From an uncultured Pseudoxanthomonas sp. (GTDB lineage Bacteria; Pseudomonadota; Gammaproteobacteria; Xanthomonadales; Xanthomonadaceae), in assembly GCA_937975725.1 (NCBI GenBank), contig CALJUL010000072.1, positions 1-49,865 of the forward strand: a stretch of 49,865 nt of DNA. Direction: 5' to 3'. Below the pieces are notes generated by a model that was not told where the DNA came from, did no database searches, and saw only the letters and a program-made list of their open reading frames with translations. The stretch's first letter is position 1. Every line of letters starts with the position of its first letter. Both the position numbers and the translations under genes were made by a program. Of the stretch, positions 27,519-40,030 are shown piece after piece.

Positions 27519-30494
27519 ATGTCTTGCAACCGCCGTCAAAACCGCATCGCCCTGACCAGCCTGTCCGTCGCCCTGGCCGCCGCGCTCGCCGCCGGCCCGC
27601 TCGCCGCGCAGGAAACCTCCGCCGACCAGGACGGGAAGAGCCCCAAGGCCACCGAGCTGGCACGCATCGAGGTCACCGGCTCCAACATCAAGCGCACCGA
27701 TGTCGAAACCGCCTCGCCGGTCCAGATCATCAGCCGCCAGGACATCGAGAACATGGGTGCGCGCACGCTGCTGCAGGTGCTGGACAACCTGCCGGCGGCG
27801 CGCCCGGCGCAGGTGGACGCCAAGTCGCTGTTCACCGGTTCCGACGGCGCCTCGCAGGCCAACCTGCGCGGTTTGGGCGCGCAGGGCACGCTGGTGCTGC
27901 TGAACGGCCGCCGCCTGTCGTACTACGGCGCGCCGGCCGGCTTCCAGACCCAGTTCGTCAATATCGACGCGATCCCCGCCGCCGCGATCGAGCGCATGGA
28001 GGTGCTGACCGACGGCGCCTCGGCCGTGTACGGCACCGACGCGGTGGCCGGTGTGATCAACGTCATCACCAAGCGCGAGTACCAGGGGCTGGAAGTCAGC
28101 CTGACCACCGACAAGTCCTCGCGCATCAGCACCTACGGCGAGCACCAGGCCAGCATCACCGGCGGCTTCGGCGACCTGGACGAGGACCGCTACAACGTCT
28201 ACGCCTCGCTCAACCTGTACCGGCGCGACCCGATCCCGCTGAGCGACTGGTACGACAAGAAGCCGGCCCAGTTCTACGTCAACAACCCGAACTACATCAA
28301 CAATTTCCGCTTCGGCGTGGGCAGCGCGCCGGGCGCGTTCAACCCCGGCTCCTATTTCGCGTTCAATCCGGTCACCGGCGCGCGCGTGCAGGAGGCCGCG
28401 CCCGGCTGCAACAACGTCATCACCATCGCTGCCGGCACCAACTGCGTGTGGCAGACCTGGATGAACAACGAGATCGACGGCGGCGCGAAGTCCGAGCGCA
28501 TCACCGCCTACGTCAACGGCCACTTCCTGATCGGCGAGACCACCGAGGCCTTCGCCGAGGCGACCTACACCGACATCGACCTGCGCGCCAACGGCGGCAC
28601 GCCACGCGCCTTCGGCACCACCACCGGCAACCCGAGCAGTTGGTTCTCGCGAAACACCGGCAACACCGTCAACCAGTTCTTCTACCCGTACCTGGGCCCC
28701 AACAACGTCTACAACAAGGCCAGCCCCGAGCTGAAGGCGTTGATGGGCGGCGTGGTCGGCCTGAGCTACCTGCTGCAGGACGCCGGCGACGACTACTTCG
28801 GCCAGCGCAACACCGACAAGAGCTACCGTGCGCTGGCCGGCCTGCGCGGCAGCATGGGCGACTGGAACTGGGAGACCGCGTTCGCCACCGCGGGCACGCA
28901 TTCGGTCACCTACCAGACCGTCAACGTCAACATCCGCGGCTTCGAGAAGGCGTTCGGCCCGTTCACCGTCGATCCGGGCACCGGCCGCGTGATCATCTCC
29001 GACAACCCGGCCTACCGCTTTGGCGAGATCAGCGAAGCCAACGCAGCGCTGCTGCGCGAGGCCTATCCGACCTTCGACATCCAGTCGTGGACGCGCCTGC
29101 ATACCCTGGACGGCAAGATCGAGGGCCCGCTGTTCACCCTGCCGGCCGGCGAGGTTCGCGCGGCGTTCGGCTTCAACCTGAGCCGCGAGACCTTCTACAC
29201 CCCGGGCAACGAGGACGCGGCCAACGGTCTGATCACCCAGCAGGGCGGTTCCTGGTTCGACGGCAAGCGCACCACCTACGCGCTGTTCGCCGAGACCGTC
29301 GCGCCGCTCACCGAGAAGCTGGAACTCGACGCCGCGCTGCGCGTGGACAAGTACCCCAACTTCGACGCCAACGTCGCGCCGAAGATCGGCCTGAAGTACC
29401 AGGCGCTGCCGCAACTGATGCTGCGCGGCACCTATTCGCAGGGCTTCCGCGCGCCCAGCCTGGCCGAGGCCGGCACCGGCGGCGTGTTCGCGCAGATCGG
29501 CGGTTTCCGCGACGAGGTCCGCTGCAACGAGACCAACGCCATCGCCAACCTGCTGCTGCGCTCCAGCCGCGCGGGCGACGTGGACCTGGGCCGTTCGCTG
29601 CTCAACAGCGACTGCGGCCGCACCGTGGCGCGCATGACCCAGCCCAACCGCGACCTGCAGCCGGAGAAGGCCGACATCGCCACCCTGGGCGTGGTGCTGG
29701 AACCGGCCGACTGGCTGTCGGTGTCGGCCGACTACTGGTTCATCTACCGCCGCAACGAGATCGTCGCGCCGGACTACAGCAAGCCGGAGGACATCATCGC
29801 GCTGAACCGCTTCAACGTCACCGACGCCGATCGCGCCAACGTGGCCGCGGTGGTGGCGATGTGCGCCGACCCGGCCAGCAACGTGACCTGCCCGGGCACG
29901 CTGCCCGGCTACAGCGTGGGCAACGTCGCCGCCGTCGTGGGCCAGTACAAGAACCGCGGCCGCACCCTGGTCGACGGCTTCGACATCGACGCGCGCAGCC
30001 GCTTCGGCCTGGGCGAGTGGGGCAACCTGAACATCGGCCTGGCCGCGACCATCGCGCGCCGCGTGAAGGGCTGGTACGGCGAGGACACCGGCTGGGAATA
30101 CGGCAACTACGTCGGCTACTACAACAACCCCAGGCTGCGCGCCACCCTGAACGCCGACTGGGCCTACCGCCAGGTGACCACCAGCTTCTTCGTCAACTAC
30201 GTGGGCGGGACCAAGTGGGCCTGGGACCGCGTGGACGAGGCCGACAACAACGCGGAAACCTGCACCGGCAGCTACGTCGCCGTGTCGCCCGCGCAGTGCG
30301 ACGGCGCGCCGTCCTGGTGGACGGCCAACCTGAGCCTGGCCTGGAAGCCCAACGACAAGCTCAACGTGGGCTTCACCGTGAAGAACCTGTTCGACCGCCT
30401 GCCGTTCTACGACCCGAACGACTGGATGAGCTTCTCCGGCTATACGAACAACTTCGGCCGCAGCTACAGTCTCACGGTCGGCTACAAGTTCTGA
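27519..30494 (+). CDS. TonB-dependent receptor of the GalNAc locus
   Basis: The 991-residue product has a signal peptide to about residue 31 (LAAGPLAAQ), a TonB-box region (LARIEVTGSNIKR), a plug domain (SPVQIISRQDIENMGARTLL, then LNGRRLSYYG, then VYGTDAVAGVINVITKR) and a 22-strand barrel ending in GRSYSLTVGYKF with terminal Phe. It should carry GalNAc or GalNAc-containing glycans through the outer membrane. ATG 27519 (MSCNRRQNR) was chosen because GAGGAAACAG stands before it; an ATG 34 codons upstream overlaps the GH31 gene. A 13-bp hairpin separates it from the GH109 gene. Confidence 0.93.
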   Translation: MSCNRRQNRIALTSLSVALAAALAAGPLAAQETSADQDGKSPKATELARIEVTGSNIKRTDVETASPVQIISRQDIENMGARTLLQVLDNLPAARPAQVDAKSLFTGSDGASQANLRGLGAQGTLVLLNGRRLSYYGAPAGFQTQFVNIDAIPAAAIERMEVLTDGASAVYGTDAVAGVINVITKREYQGLEVSLTTDKSSRISTYGEHQASITGGFGDLDEDRYNVYASLNLYRRDPIPLSDWYDKKPAQFYVNNPNYINNFRFGVGSAPGAFNPGSYFAFNPVTGARVQEAAPGCNNVITIAAGTNCVWQTWMNNEIDGGAKSERITAYVNGHFLIGETTEAFAEATYTDIDLRANGGTPRAFGTTTGNPSSWFSRNTGNTVNQFFYPYLGPNNVYNKASPELKALMGGVVGLSYLLQDAGDDYFGQRNTDKSYRALAGLRGSMGDWNWETAFATAGTHSVTYQTVNVNIRGFEKAFGPFTVDPGTGRVIISDNPAYRFGEISEANAALLREAYPTFDIQSWTRLHTLDGKIEGPLFTLPAGEVRAAFGFNLSRETFYTPGNEDAANGLITQQGGSWFDGKRTTYALFAETVAPLTEKLELDAALRVDKYPNFDANVAPKIGLKYQALPQLMLRGTYSQGFRAPSLAEAGTGGVFAQIGGFRDEVRCNETNAIANLLLRSSRAGDVDLGRSLLNSDCGRTVARMTQPNRDLQPEKADIATLGVVLEPADWLSVSADYWFIYRRNEIVAPDYSKPEDIIALNRFNVTDADRANVAAVVAMCADPASNVTCPGTLPGYSVGNVAAVVGQYKNRGRTLVDGFDIDARSRFGLGEWGNLNIGLAATIARRVKGWYGEDTGWEYGNYVGYYNNPRLRATLNADWAYRQVTTSFFVNYVGGTKWAWDRVDEADNNAETCTGSYVAVSPAQCDGAPSWWTANLSLAWKPNDKLNVGFTVKNLFDRLPFYDPNDWMSFSGYTNNFGRSYSLTVGYKF

Positions 30495-30499
30495 TGGTC

Positions 30500-30529
30500 G
30501 CGCCGCGCCGGCCCCCGCCGGCGCGGCGC
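30500..30529 (+). repeat. strong hairpin between TonB receptor and GH109 genes
   Basis: GCGCCGCGCCGGC (30500-30512), a CCCC loop and GCCGGCGCGGCGC (30517-30529) form a perfect 13-bp stem 5 bp after the receptor stop. No T-run follows, so partial termination or 3'-end protection of the receptor message is more likely than full termination. Confidence 0.8.
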
Positions 30530-30547
30530 CACGAAGAGAGGTTCTCG

Positions 30548-31903
30548 ATGAAGCGTAGGGATTTCATTCTCGCCGGCGCCGCCCTGGGCGCCTCGGCGCT
30601 GCTGCCCGCCACCCCGGGCTGGGCCGCGCGCCGCCGGTTGCGGCTGGGCATGATCGGCACCGGCATGCGCGGGCAGGTGCTGCTGAAGGAACTGGTGCGC
30701 CGCGACGACGTGGAGGTGGTGGCGCTGTGCGACATCGAGCCGATCATGCTCAAGCGTGCGCTGGACCAGGTGGCCAAGGCCGGCAAGCGCGCGCCCACGG
30801 CCTACGGCCAGGACGGTGATCCGCACGCCTACCGCCGGCTGCTGCGGCAGCGCGGCCTGGACGGCGTGATCATCGCCACGCCGTGGGAATGGCACGCGCC
30901 GATGGCGATCGAGGCGATGGAGGCGAAGATCCCGGTCGGCTGCGAAGTCGTCGCCGGCGTCACCCTGCAGGACCACTGGGACGTGCTGGCCGCGCAGCAG
31001 CGCACCGGCACGCCCTACATGCTGCTGGAGAACGTCTGCTACCGCCGCGACGTGATGACCGTGCTGCAGATGGTCCGCGCCGGCCTGTTCGGCGAGCTGG
31101 TCCACCTGCAGGGCGGCTACCAGCACGACCTGCGCGGGGTGAAGTTCAATTCCGGCGATCCCTCGCAGCCCTACGACAGTGGCGTGGAGTTCGGCCCCAA
31201 GGGCTGGTCGGAGGCGCGCTGGCGCACCGAGCATTCGGTCCGCCGCAACGGCGAGCTGTATCCCAGCCACGGCATCGGCCCGTGCGCGATGTACGCCAAC
31301 ATCAACCGCGGCAACCGCTTCACCCACATCAACGCCTTCGCCAGCAAGGCGCGCGGCCTGCACGAGTACACCGTCGCCAAGAGCGGCGGCAACACCCATC
31401 CCAGCACCCAAGTGCAGTTCAAGCTCGGCGACATCGTCACCACCACGCTGGCCTGCGCCAACGGCGAGACCATCCTGCTGCAGCACGACACCTCGCTGCC
31501 GCGGCCGTATTCGCTCGGCTTCCGGGTGCAGGGCACCAAGGGGCTGTGGATGGACCTCAACCAGTCCGTGCACATCGAGGGGCGCAGCCCGCCGCACCAG
31601 TGGGAACCGCTGGACGCCTACGGCGAGCGCTACGACCACCCGCTGTGGCGCAAGTACGCGTCCGACGCCGCGAGCGCCGGCCACGGCGGCATGGACTACT
31701 TCGTCATCCACGCCTTCGTCGAGGCGCTGAAGGCCGAGGCGCCGATGCCGATCGACATCTACGACGCGATCACCTGGAGCGCGATCACGCCGCTGTCAGA
31801 GCAGTCCATCGCCGAGGGCTTCAAGACCCTGGAGTTCCCCGACTTCAGCGCGGGCAAGTGGGCCTCGCGCCAGCCGATCTTCGCCTTCGACGCGCGCTAC
31901 TGA
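30548..31903 (+). CDS. Tat-exported GH109 alpha-N-acetylgalactosaminidase (Gfo/Idh/MocA fold)
   Basis: The 451-residue product starts MKRRDFILAGAALGASALLPATPGWAA, cut here to its twin-arginine core KRRDFI plus hydrophobic stretch. A Rossmann NAD domain follows (LGMIGTGMRG). The GH109 signature YPSHGIGP carries Y238 and H241, equivalent to the catalytic Tyr and His of the Elizabethkingia enzyme. Members cleave terminal alpha-GalNAc by an NAD-dependent oxidation-elimination mechanism. Tat export with bound NAD fits a periplasmic place, downstream of the TonB receptor. AGAGAGG lies 8 bases before the ATG. With the GH31 enzyme it gives the locus two mechanistically different GalNAc-releasing activities. 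Confidence 0.93.
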   Translation: MKRRDFILAGAALGASALLPATPGWAARRRLRLGMIGTGMRGQVLLKELVRRDDVEVVALCDIEPIMLKRALDQVAKAGKRAPTAYGQDGDPHAYRRLLRQRGLDGVIIATPWEWHAPMAIEAMEAKIPVGCEVVAGVTLQDHWDVLAAQQRTGTPYMLLENVCYRRDVMTVLQMVRAGLFGELVHLQGGYQHDLRGVKFNSGDPSQPYDSGVEFGPKGWSEARWRTEHSVRRNGELYPSHGIGPCAMYANINRGNRFTHINAFASKARGLHEYTVAKSGGNTHPSTQVQFKLGDIVTTTLACANGETILLQHDTSLPRPYSLGFRVQGTKGLWMDLNQSVHIEGRSPPHQWEPLDAYGERYDHPLWRKYASDAASAGHGGMDYFVIHAFVEALKAEAPMPIDIYDAITWSAITPLSEQSIAEGFKTLEFPDFSAGKWASRQPIFAFDARY

Positions 31904-32281
31904 CGGCCGCGTTTCCCGCGGCAGCGCGTGCCGGACGGCTCGCGCCGCCTGCGGCCCCGCCTTGCGCCTGCGCCCGTTGCCGACAGGCGGGCATTTCGTA
32001 TCGCTTGCAACCAAGCCTGCATGGTCGCGGTATTCGATGCGGCGTCGTGCCGGCGCGAGGCCGGCGGGACCAGGCATAACCACCTCCTGCGCAAGCCGAT
32101 CCGCCCCGGCAAGGGGCGGCAAACGCGCTGTGGGCGGGCTTTTCTTCCTTCCGCGCCTCATCGGACGTCCTGGTCGATGCCCGGCGTACGCGGCCGTGTG
32201 GATGCGTCAGTTCACACTTTCGATAAAATGCCGTGGACGAAAAGGAGCGCGTGCGGCATTCCCCCGCCGCAAGAGGACCGC
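31904..32281. other. gene-free stretch before the OmpR-type regulator
   Basis: No credible ORF. A hairpin GCCGGC (32049-32054), GCGAG loop, GCCGGC (32060-32065) may end the GalNAc transcript or be a REP-like unit. A possible -10 GATAAA lies at 32222-32227, with no good -35. AAAGGAG at 32241-32247 is followed by a GTG that is out of frame with the regulator. The rest is featureless to me. Confidence 0.5.
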
Positions 32282-32989
32282 ATGCAGGCAAGAGCCGGAA
32301 AGCCATCCGTCATGGTCGTGGAGGACGACGACGAACTGCGCGACGGCATCGTCGTCCCCGCCTTGCGCGACGATGGGTTCGACGCCGAAGGCGTGCCCAG
32401 CGCGATGGCGCTGTACCGCGCGCTGAGCCTGCGGTCCTACGACATGTTCGTGGTCGACGTCGGCCTGCCGGACGAGAGCGGCTTCACGGTGGCGCGCCAC
32501 CTGCGGCAACTGGGCGAGGTCGGCATCGTCATGCTGACCGCCAGGTGCGGCCCGGAAGACCACGTGCGCGGCCTGGACGGCGGGGCCGACGCCTATCTCT
32601 CGAAGCCGGTCGGGACCGACGTGCTGGCGGCGACGCTGCGCAGCGTGCTGCGGCGGATCGCGCCGACCGCCAAGGCGCCGGCGCTGCATGCGCCGGTGGC
32701 CTCCGGCTGGCGGCTGGGCGTGCAGGGTTGGCAACTGGTGTCGCCTTCGGGCGTGCAGGTGGCGCTTTCGCACGGCGAGCGCCTGTTGATGACCCTGCTG
32801 GCCGATGCGGTGGGAACGGTGGTCGCGCGGGAAGCGATCATCCAGCACTTGTGTGGCAACGACAACGACTTCGACCCGCATCGGCTCGAGATGCTGGTGT
32901 ATCGCCTGCGGCGCAAGGTCCACGCCAATACCGGCACCGAACTGCCGCTCAGTACCGTGCGCGGCATGGGATACCTGCTGTTGCTGTAG
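32282..32989 (+). CDS. OmpR/PhoB-family response regulator
   Basis: The 235-residue product has a receiver domain (MVVEDDDELRDG acidic pair, phosphoacceptor in VVDVGLPDESG, MLTAR, and the lysine of SKPV). Its C-terminal winged-helix domain (LSHGERLLMTLLADAVGTVV, then MLVYRLRRKV, then VRGMGYLLLL) has the transactivation-loop type of OmpR. ATG 32282 has AGAGGA 3-8 bases upstream. An in-frame ATG at 32228 overlaps a possible -10 and is less likely. A kinase gene follows after 435 bp, then an ECF sigma operon with a TonB receptor, so it may govern that uptake cluster. Confidence 0.93.
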   Translation: MQARAGKPSVMVVEDDDELRDGIVVPALRDDGFDAEGVPSAMALYRALSLRSYDMFVVDVGLPDESGFTVARHLRQLGEVGIVMLTARCGPEDHVRGLDGGADAYLSKPVGTDVLAATLRSVLRRIAPTAKAPALHAPVASGWRLGVQGWQLVSPSGVQVALSHGERLLMTLLADAVGTVVAREAIIQHLCGNDNDFDPHRLEMLVYRLRRKVHANTGTELPLSTVRGMGYLLLL

Positions 32990-33424
32990 CAGGCGGTGGG
33001 CCGGTGCGTGTGATGCCGGATGCGGTGGCATGCCTTCGACGTGAGGTCAATGGGGATTGCGCGGCGGAGCCTTCTTGCATGACCGTGGCGAGGGATTGCG
33101 CATTCTTCACCGCCTCGCCTTGTGGGCCTTCCTCGCACGGAATCTGCCTGGCCTGTGTGCCCCGGCATGTCTCGTGCTGCGTCAATGACGCCCTGAGTGA
33201 CGGCTCCCAACGCGGTACGCCGCACCCCAACGCGTGACATCGTCCATGGCGTCGATGTTACGTCGGGATAAAGAAGTGGTGAGTTTCGGTGAGCATCGTG
33301 GGCGCGCCTGCCGGCGCGGGTTGGCGCTGTGCCGGGCCATCGCTCAGCAAGCGCGCCGCCTGCGGTCGGCAGGCGCGGGTCTGCCTGTATTCTGGCTGTC
33401 ATCGAGGGGTGGCGGGAAGCGCGC
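32990..33424. other. gene-free stretch with an operator-like inverted repeat
   Basis: No gene is supported between regulator and kinase. CGTGACATCG (33233-33242) and CGATGTTACG (33253-33262) form a 10-bp inverted repeat with one mismatch and a 10-base spacer, followed by a GATAAA hexamer (33267-33272) that could be a -10. This looks like a separate, regulated promoter for the kinase gene. Confidence 0.45.
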
Positions 33425-34837
<1,413 letters not shown>

Positions 34838-35009
34838 CCGCGGACGGTCCGCTGGCCGATGGGCTGGCGGAAAGCGGGCAGTCATCGCCCGCGCCCGTCC
34901 GCGCTCTTGCCGCGCCACTCCGCGAATCGGCGCACGCTGCACCGGCCGGTCCTGGGGCGTCCGGCAACCCGCTGATCCGCAAGCATTTTCCACATTTCCG
35001 CCGGCGCCA

Positions 35010-35039
35010 ATGGCGGATGCCGCCCCGCCGTGCATCCTA
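35010..35039 (+). promoter_or_regulatory. putative ECF sigma promoter before the sigma factor gene
   Basis: ATGGCGGATG (35010-35019), 12 bases, GCATCCTA (35032-35039). The same two blocks with identical 12-base spacing precede the TonB receptor gene at 36622-36651, while the bases between differ. This suggests recognition by the sigma factor encoded here, including autoregulation. Confidence 0.6.
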
Positions 35040-35050
35040 GAGGGGACGGG

Positions 35051-35662
35051 ATGGGCCCGGCAGAGCAGACCTGGGTGGCGGCGGATCCGATGATGCGAAT
35101 GCGTGCCAACTGGCTGGCCCAGAACGTCCTGCCGCACGAGCCGGCGTTGCGGGGGTGGCTGATCCGCCACGTCCGCGACCACGCCGACGTGGACGACGTG
35201 ATCCAGGAGTGCTACGCGCTGCTGATGTCGATGGACGAGGTGGACCACATCCACAACGTCCGCGGCTACCTGTTCACCGCCGCCAAGTCGGTGGTGCTGC
35301 AGGGTCTGCGGCGCGCGAAGGTGGTGCAGATCGACAGCGTGGGCGAGATCGAACGCCTGGACGTGGCCGACGAGCACCCCTCGCCCGAGTCGCACGCCTC
35401 GGCCGTGCAGGAGATGCGCTACCTCGAACAGTGCATCGGCCAGTTGCCCGCCAAGTGCCGGCGCGTGTTCCTGCTGCGGAAGATGCAGGGCATGCCGCAG
35501 CGGGACATCGCGGCACGGCTGGGCATCAGCGAGAACACCGTGGAGAAGCACATCGTCAAGGCGCTGAAGTACCTGGGTCAGGCGCTGGCGGTGGGTGGAT
35601 CTTCCGGAGGCGGCGCCGGGAAGCGCCGCCAGGAGAAGAAGGAGGCAATCCGTGAAGAATGA
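35051..35662 (+). CDS. ECF sigma factor, FecI family
   Basis: The 203-residue product has sigma region 2 (IRHVRDHADVDDVIQECYALLM) and region 4 (LPAKCRRVFLLRKMQGMPQR, then IAARLGISENTVEKHIVKAL), the FecI-type layout. It directs RNA polymerase to TonB receptor genes. The start is uncertain. ATG 35051 has AGAGGGG upstream, but a predicted promoter (35010-35039) leaves almost no leader. ATG 35090 or 35093 (MMRMRANWLAQ) may be the start, which fits usual family length. It overlaps fecR by 11 bp and stands at the head of a sigma-fecR-receptor-SBP-SBP cluster. Confidence 0.92.
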   Translation: MGPAEQTWVAADPMMRMRANWLAQNVLPHEPALRGWLIRHVRDHADVDDVIQECYALLMSMDEVDHIHNVRGYLFTAAKSVVLQGLRRAKVVQIDSVGEIERLDVADEHPSPESHASAVQEMRYLEQCIGQLPAKCRRVFLLRKMQGMPQRDIAARLGISENTVEKHIVKALKYLGQALAVGGSSGGGAGKRRQEKKEAIREE

Positions 35663-36617
35663 AATCGACGCCAGGGCGGCGGAATGGGTCGCGCGCGAAG
35701 ACGCCGGCCCGCTGTCCGCCGCCGAATCGCAGGCCCTGCAGGCGTGGCTGGCGGCCGACAGCCGCCACCTGGGCGCCTACGCCAGGATGCGGGCGATCAT
35801 GCTGCGCTGCGACCGCGTCTACCGCGGCGAGGCGCCGGCCGCGGGCAACGTGGTCGCGCGGCCGCCGTCGTTCTGGCGGCACGGCTGGGCCCGGCGCATT
35901 CCGGCGATGGCTGCCGCGGTGGTGCTGGCGGCGGCGCTGTCGCTGTATTTCGTCGACCAGCGCATGGGCGTGCACACCACCAAGCTGGGCGAGATCGCGC
36001 GCGTGGCGCTGGACGACGGCTCGGTGGTCACCATGAACACCGACTCGCGCATCCGGGTGAGGTTCGACGGCGAGCGGCGCGGCATCGAGCTGCTGCGCGG
36101 CGAGGCGATGTTCGACGTGGCCAAGGATGCGAAGCGGCCGTTCGTGGTGTCGGCCGGCGACGCACAGGTGGTGGCGGTGGGCACCAGCTTCCGGGTCAGG
36201 CGCACGCCGGTCGCGGTGAACGTGCTGGTGCGCGAGGGCGTGGTGAAGGTGAGCGAAGGGCAGGCCGAGCCGATCCGGCTGCTGCCCGGCGACAAGGCGC
36301 TGCTGCCCAGGCGCACGCCGCCGACGGTCCAGAGCGTGGACGAGTCGCAGGTGAACCGCGAACTGGCCTGGCGCGACGGCATGATCGCCTTCAGCGGCGA
36401 GACCATGGAGGAGGTGGCGCGCGAGTTCGCGCGCTACAGCGCCATCCGCATCCGCATCGCCGATCCCGACGCCGCCGCGCTGCGGGTCGTGGGCCTGTTC
36501 TCAGCGACCGATCCGATCGGCTTCTCGCGCGCCGCGGCGCAGAGCATGGACCTGGACGTCGCGCAGGACGACGACGAGATCGTCATCCGCAGCAAGGGGC
36601 AGAAAAAAAATCGCTGA
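35652..36617 (+). CDS. FecR-family anti-sigma factor / sigma regulator
   Basis: The 321-residue product starts at GTG 35652 with AGGAGG 7 bases upstream. The N-terminal cytoplasmic DUF4880 domain (AAEWVAREDAGPLSAAESQALQ) binds the sigma factor. A single membrane helix spans about 83-100. The periplasmic FecR domain (HTTKLGEIARVALDDGSVVTMN, shown here only as its start) is followed by a C-terminal STN-like domain (MEEVAREFARYSAIRIRIAD) that contacts the receptor's signalling domain. A run of eight A bases (36603-36610) stands just before the stop. Confidence 0.93.
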   Translation: MKNEIDARAAEWVAREDAGPLSAAESQALQAWLAADSRHLGAYARMRAIMLRCDRVYRGEAPAAGNVVARPPSFWRHGWARRIPAMAAAVVLAAALSLYFVDQRMGVHTTKLGEIARVALDDGSVVTMNTDSRIRVRFDGERRGIELLRGEAMFDVAKDAKRPFVVSAGDAQVVAVGTSFRVRRTPVAVNVLVREGVVKVSEGQAEPIRLLPGDKALLPRRTPPTVQSVDESQVNRELAWRDGMIAFSGETMEEVAREFARYSAIRIRIADPDAAALRVVGLFSATDPIGFSRAAAQSMDLDVAQDDDEIVIRSKGQKKNR

Positions 36618-36621
36618 CGCG

Positions 36622-36651
36622 ATGGCGGATGTCGTCCGCCTCCGCATCCTA
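36622..36651 (+). promoter_or_regulatory. putative ECF sigma promoter before the TonB receptor gene
   Basis: ATGGCGGATG (36622-36631), 12 bases, GCATCCTA (36644-36651), matching the motif before the sigma gene. It starts 5 bp after the fecR stop and leaves a leader of about 120 bases to the receptor ATG. Confidence 0.6.
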
Positions 36652-36780
36652 CTTGCAGGTCCCCGCCGTGGCGGCGTCCAGCGCGCCACGGGGGCGGCCG
36701 CGCCGCACCGCGTTCCGCCTCTTCCTTCCATCGCGCCCGCCGCGCGTCCCGCGGCAAGCCGGCGCTCCGCCAGGTGAACA

Positions 36781-39966
<3,186 letters not shown>

Positions 39967-39972
39967 AGGCGA

Positions 39973-39995
39973 CGGCGGGGGCCAGGCTCCCGCCG
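39973..39995 (+). repeat. hairpin between TonB receptor and substrate-binding protein genes
   Basis: CGGCGGGGGCC (39973-39983) pairs with GGCTCCCGCCG (39985-39995) with one G-T pair; the innermost pairs would open to make a CCAGG loop. It is placed 6 bp after the receptor stop, like the hairpin after the other TonB receptor. Confidence 0.7.
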
Positions 39996-40030
39996 GCCGT
40001 TCCGCGCGCAAGCAGCAAGGGAGGATTCTA

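Noticed and set aside
23978..27529. 1183-codon minus-strand ORF opposite the GH31 gene
   Set aside because: Low-complexity A/V/R/Q/H composition, no family signature, and it runs through the divergent control region. The plus-strand GH31 product has clear domains.
32048..32066. Intrinsic terminator of the GalNAc transcript
   Set aside because: The GCCGGC hairpin has no following T-run, so it is mentioned only as a structure.
32241..32253. AAAGGAG followed by GTG as the true start of the OmpR-type regulator
   Set aside because: That GTG is out of frame with the receiver domain, and the frame it opens is a shadow.
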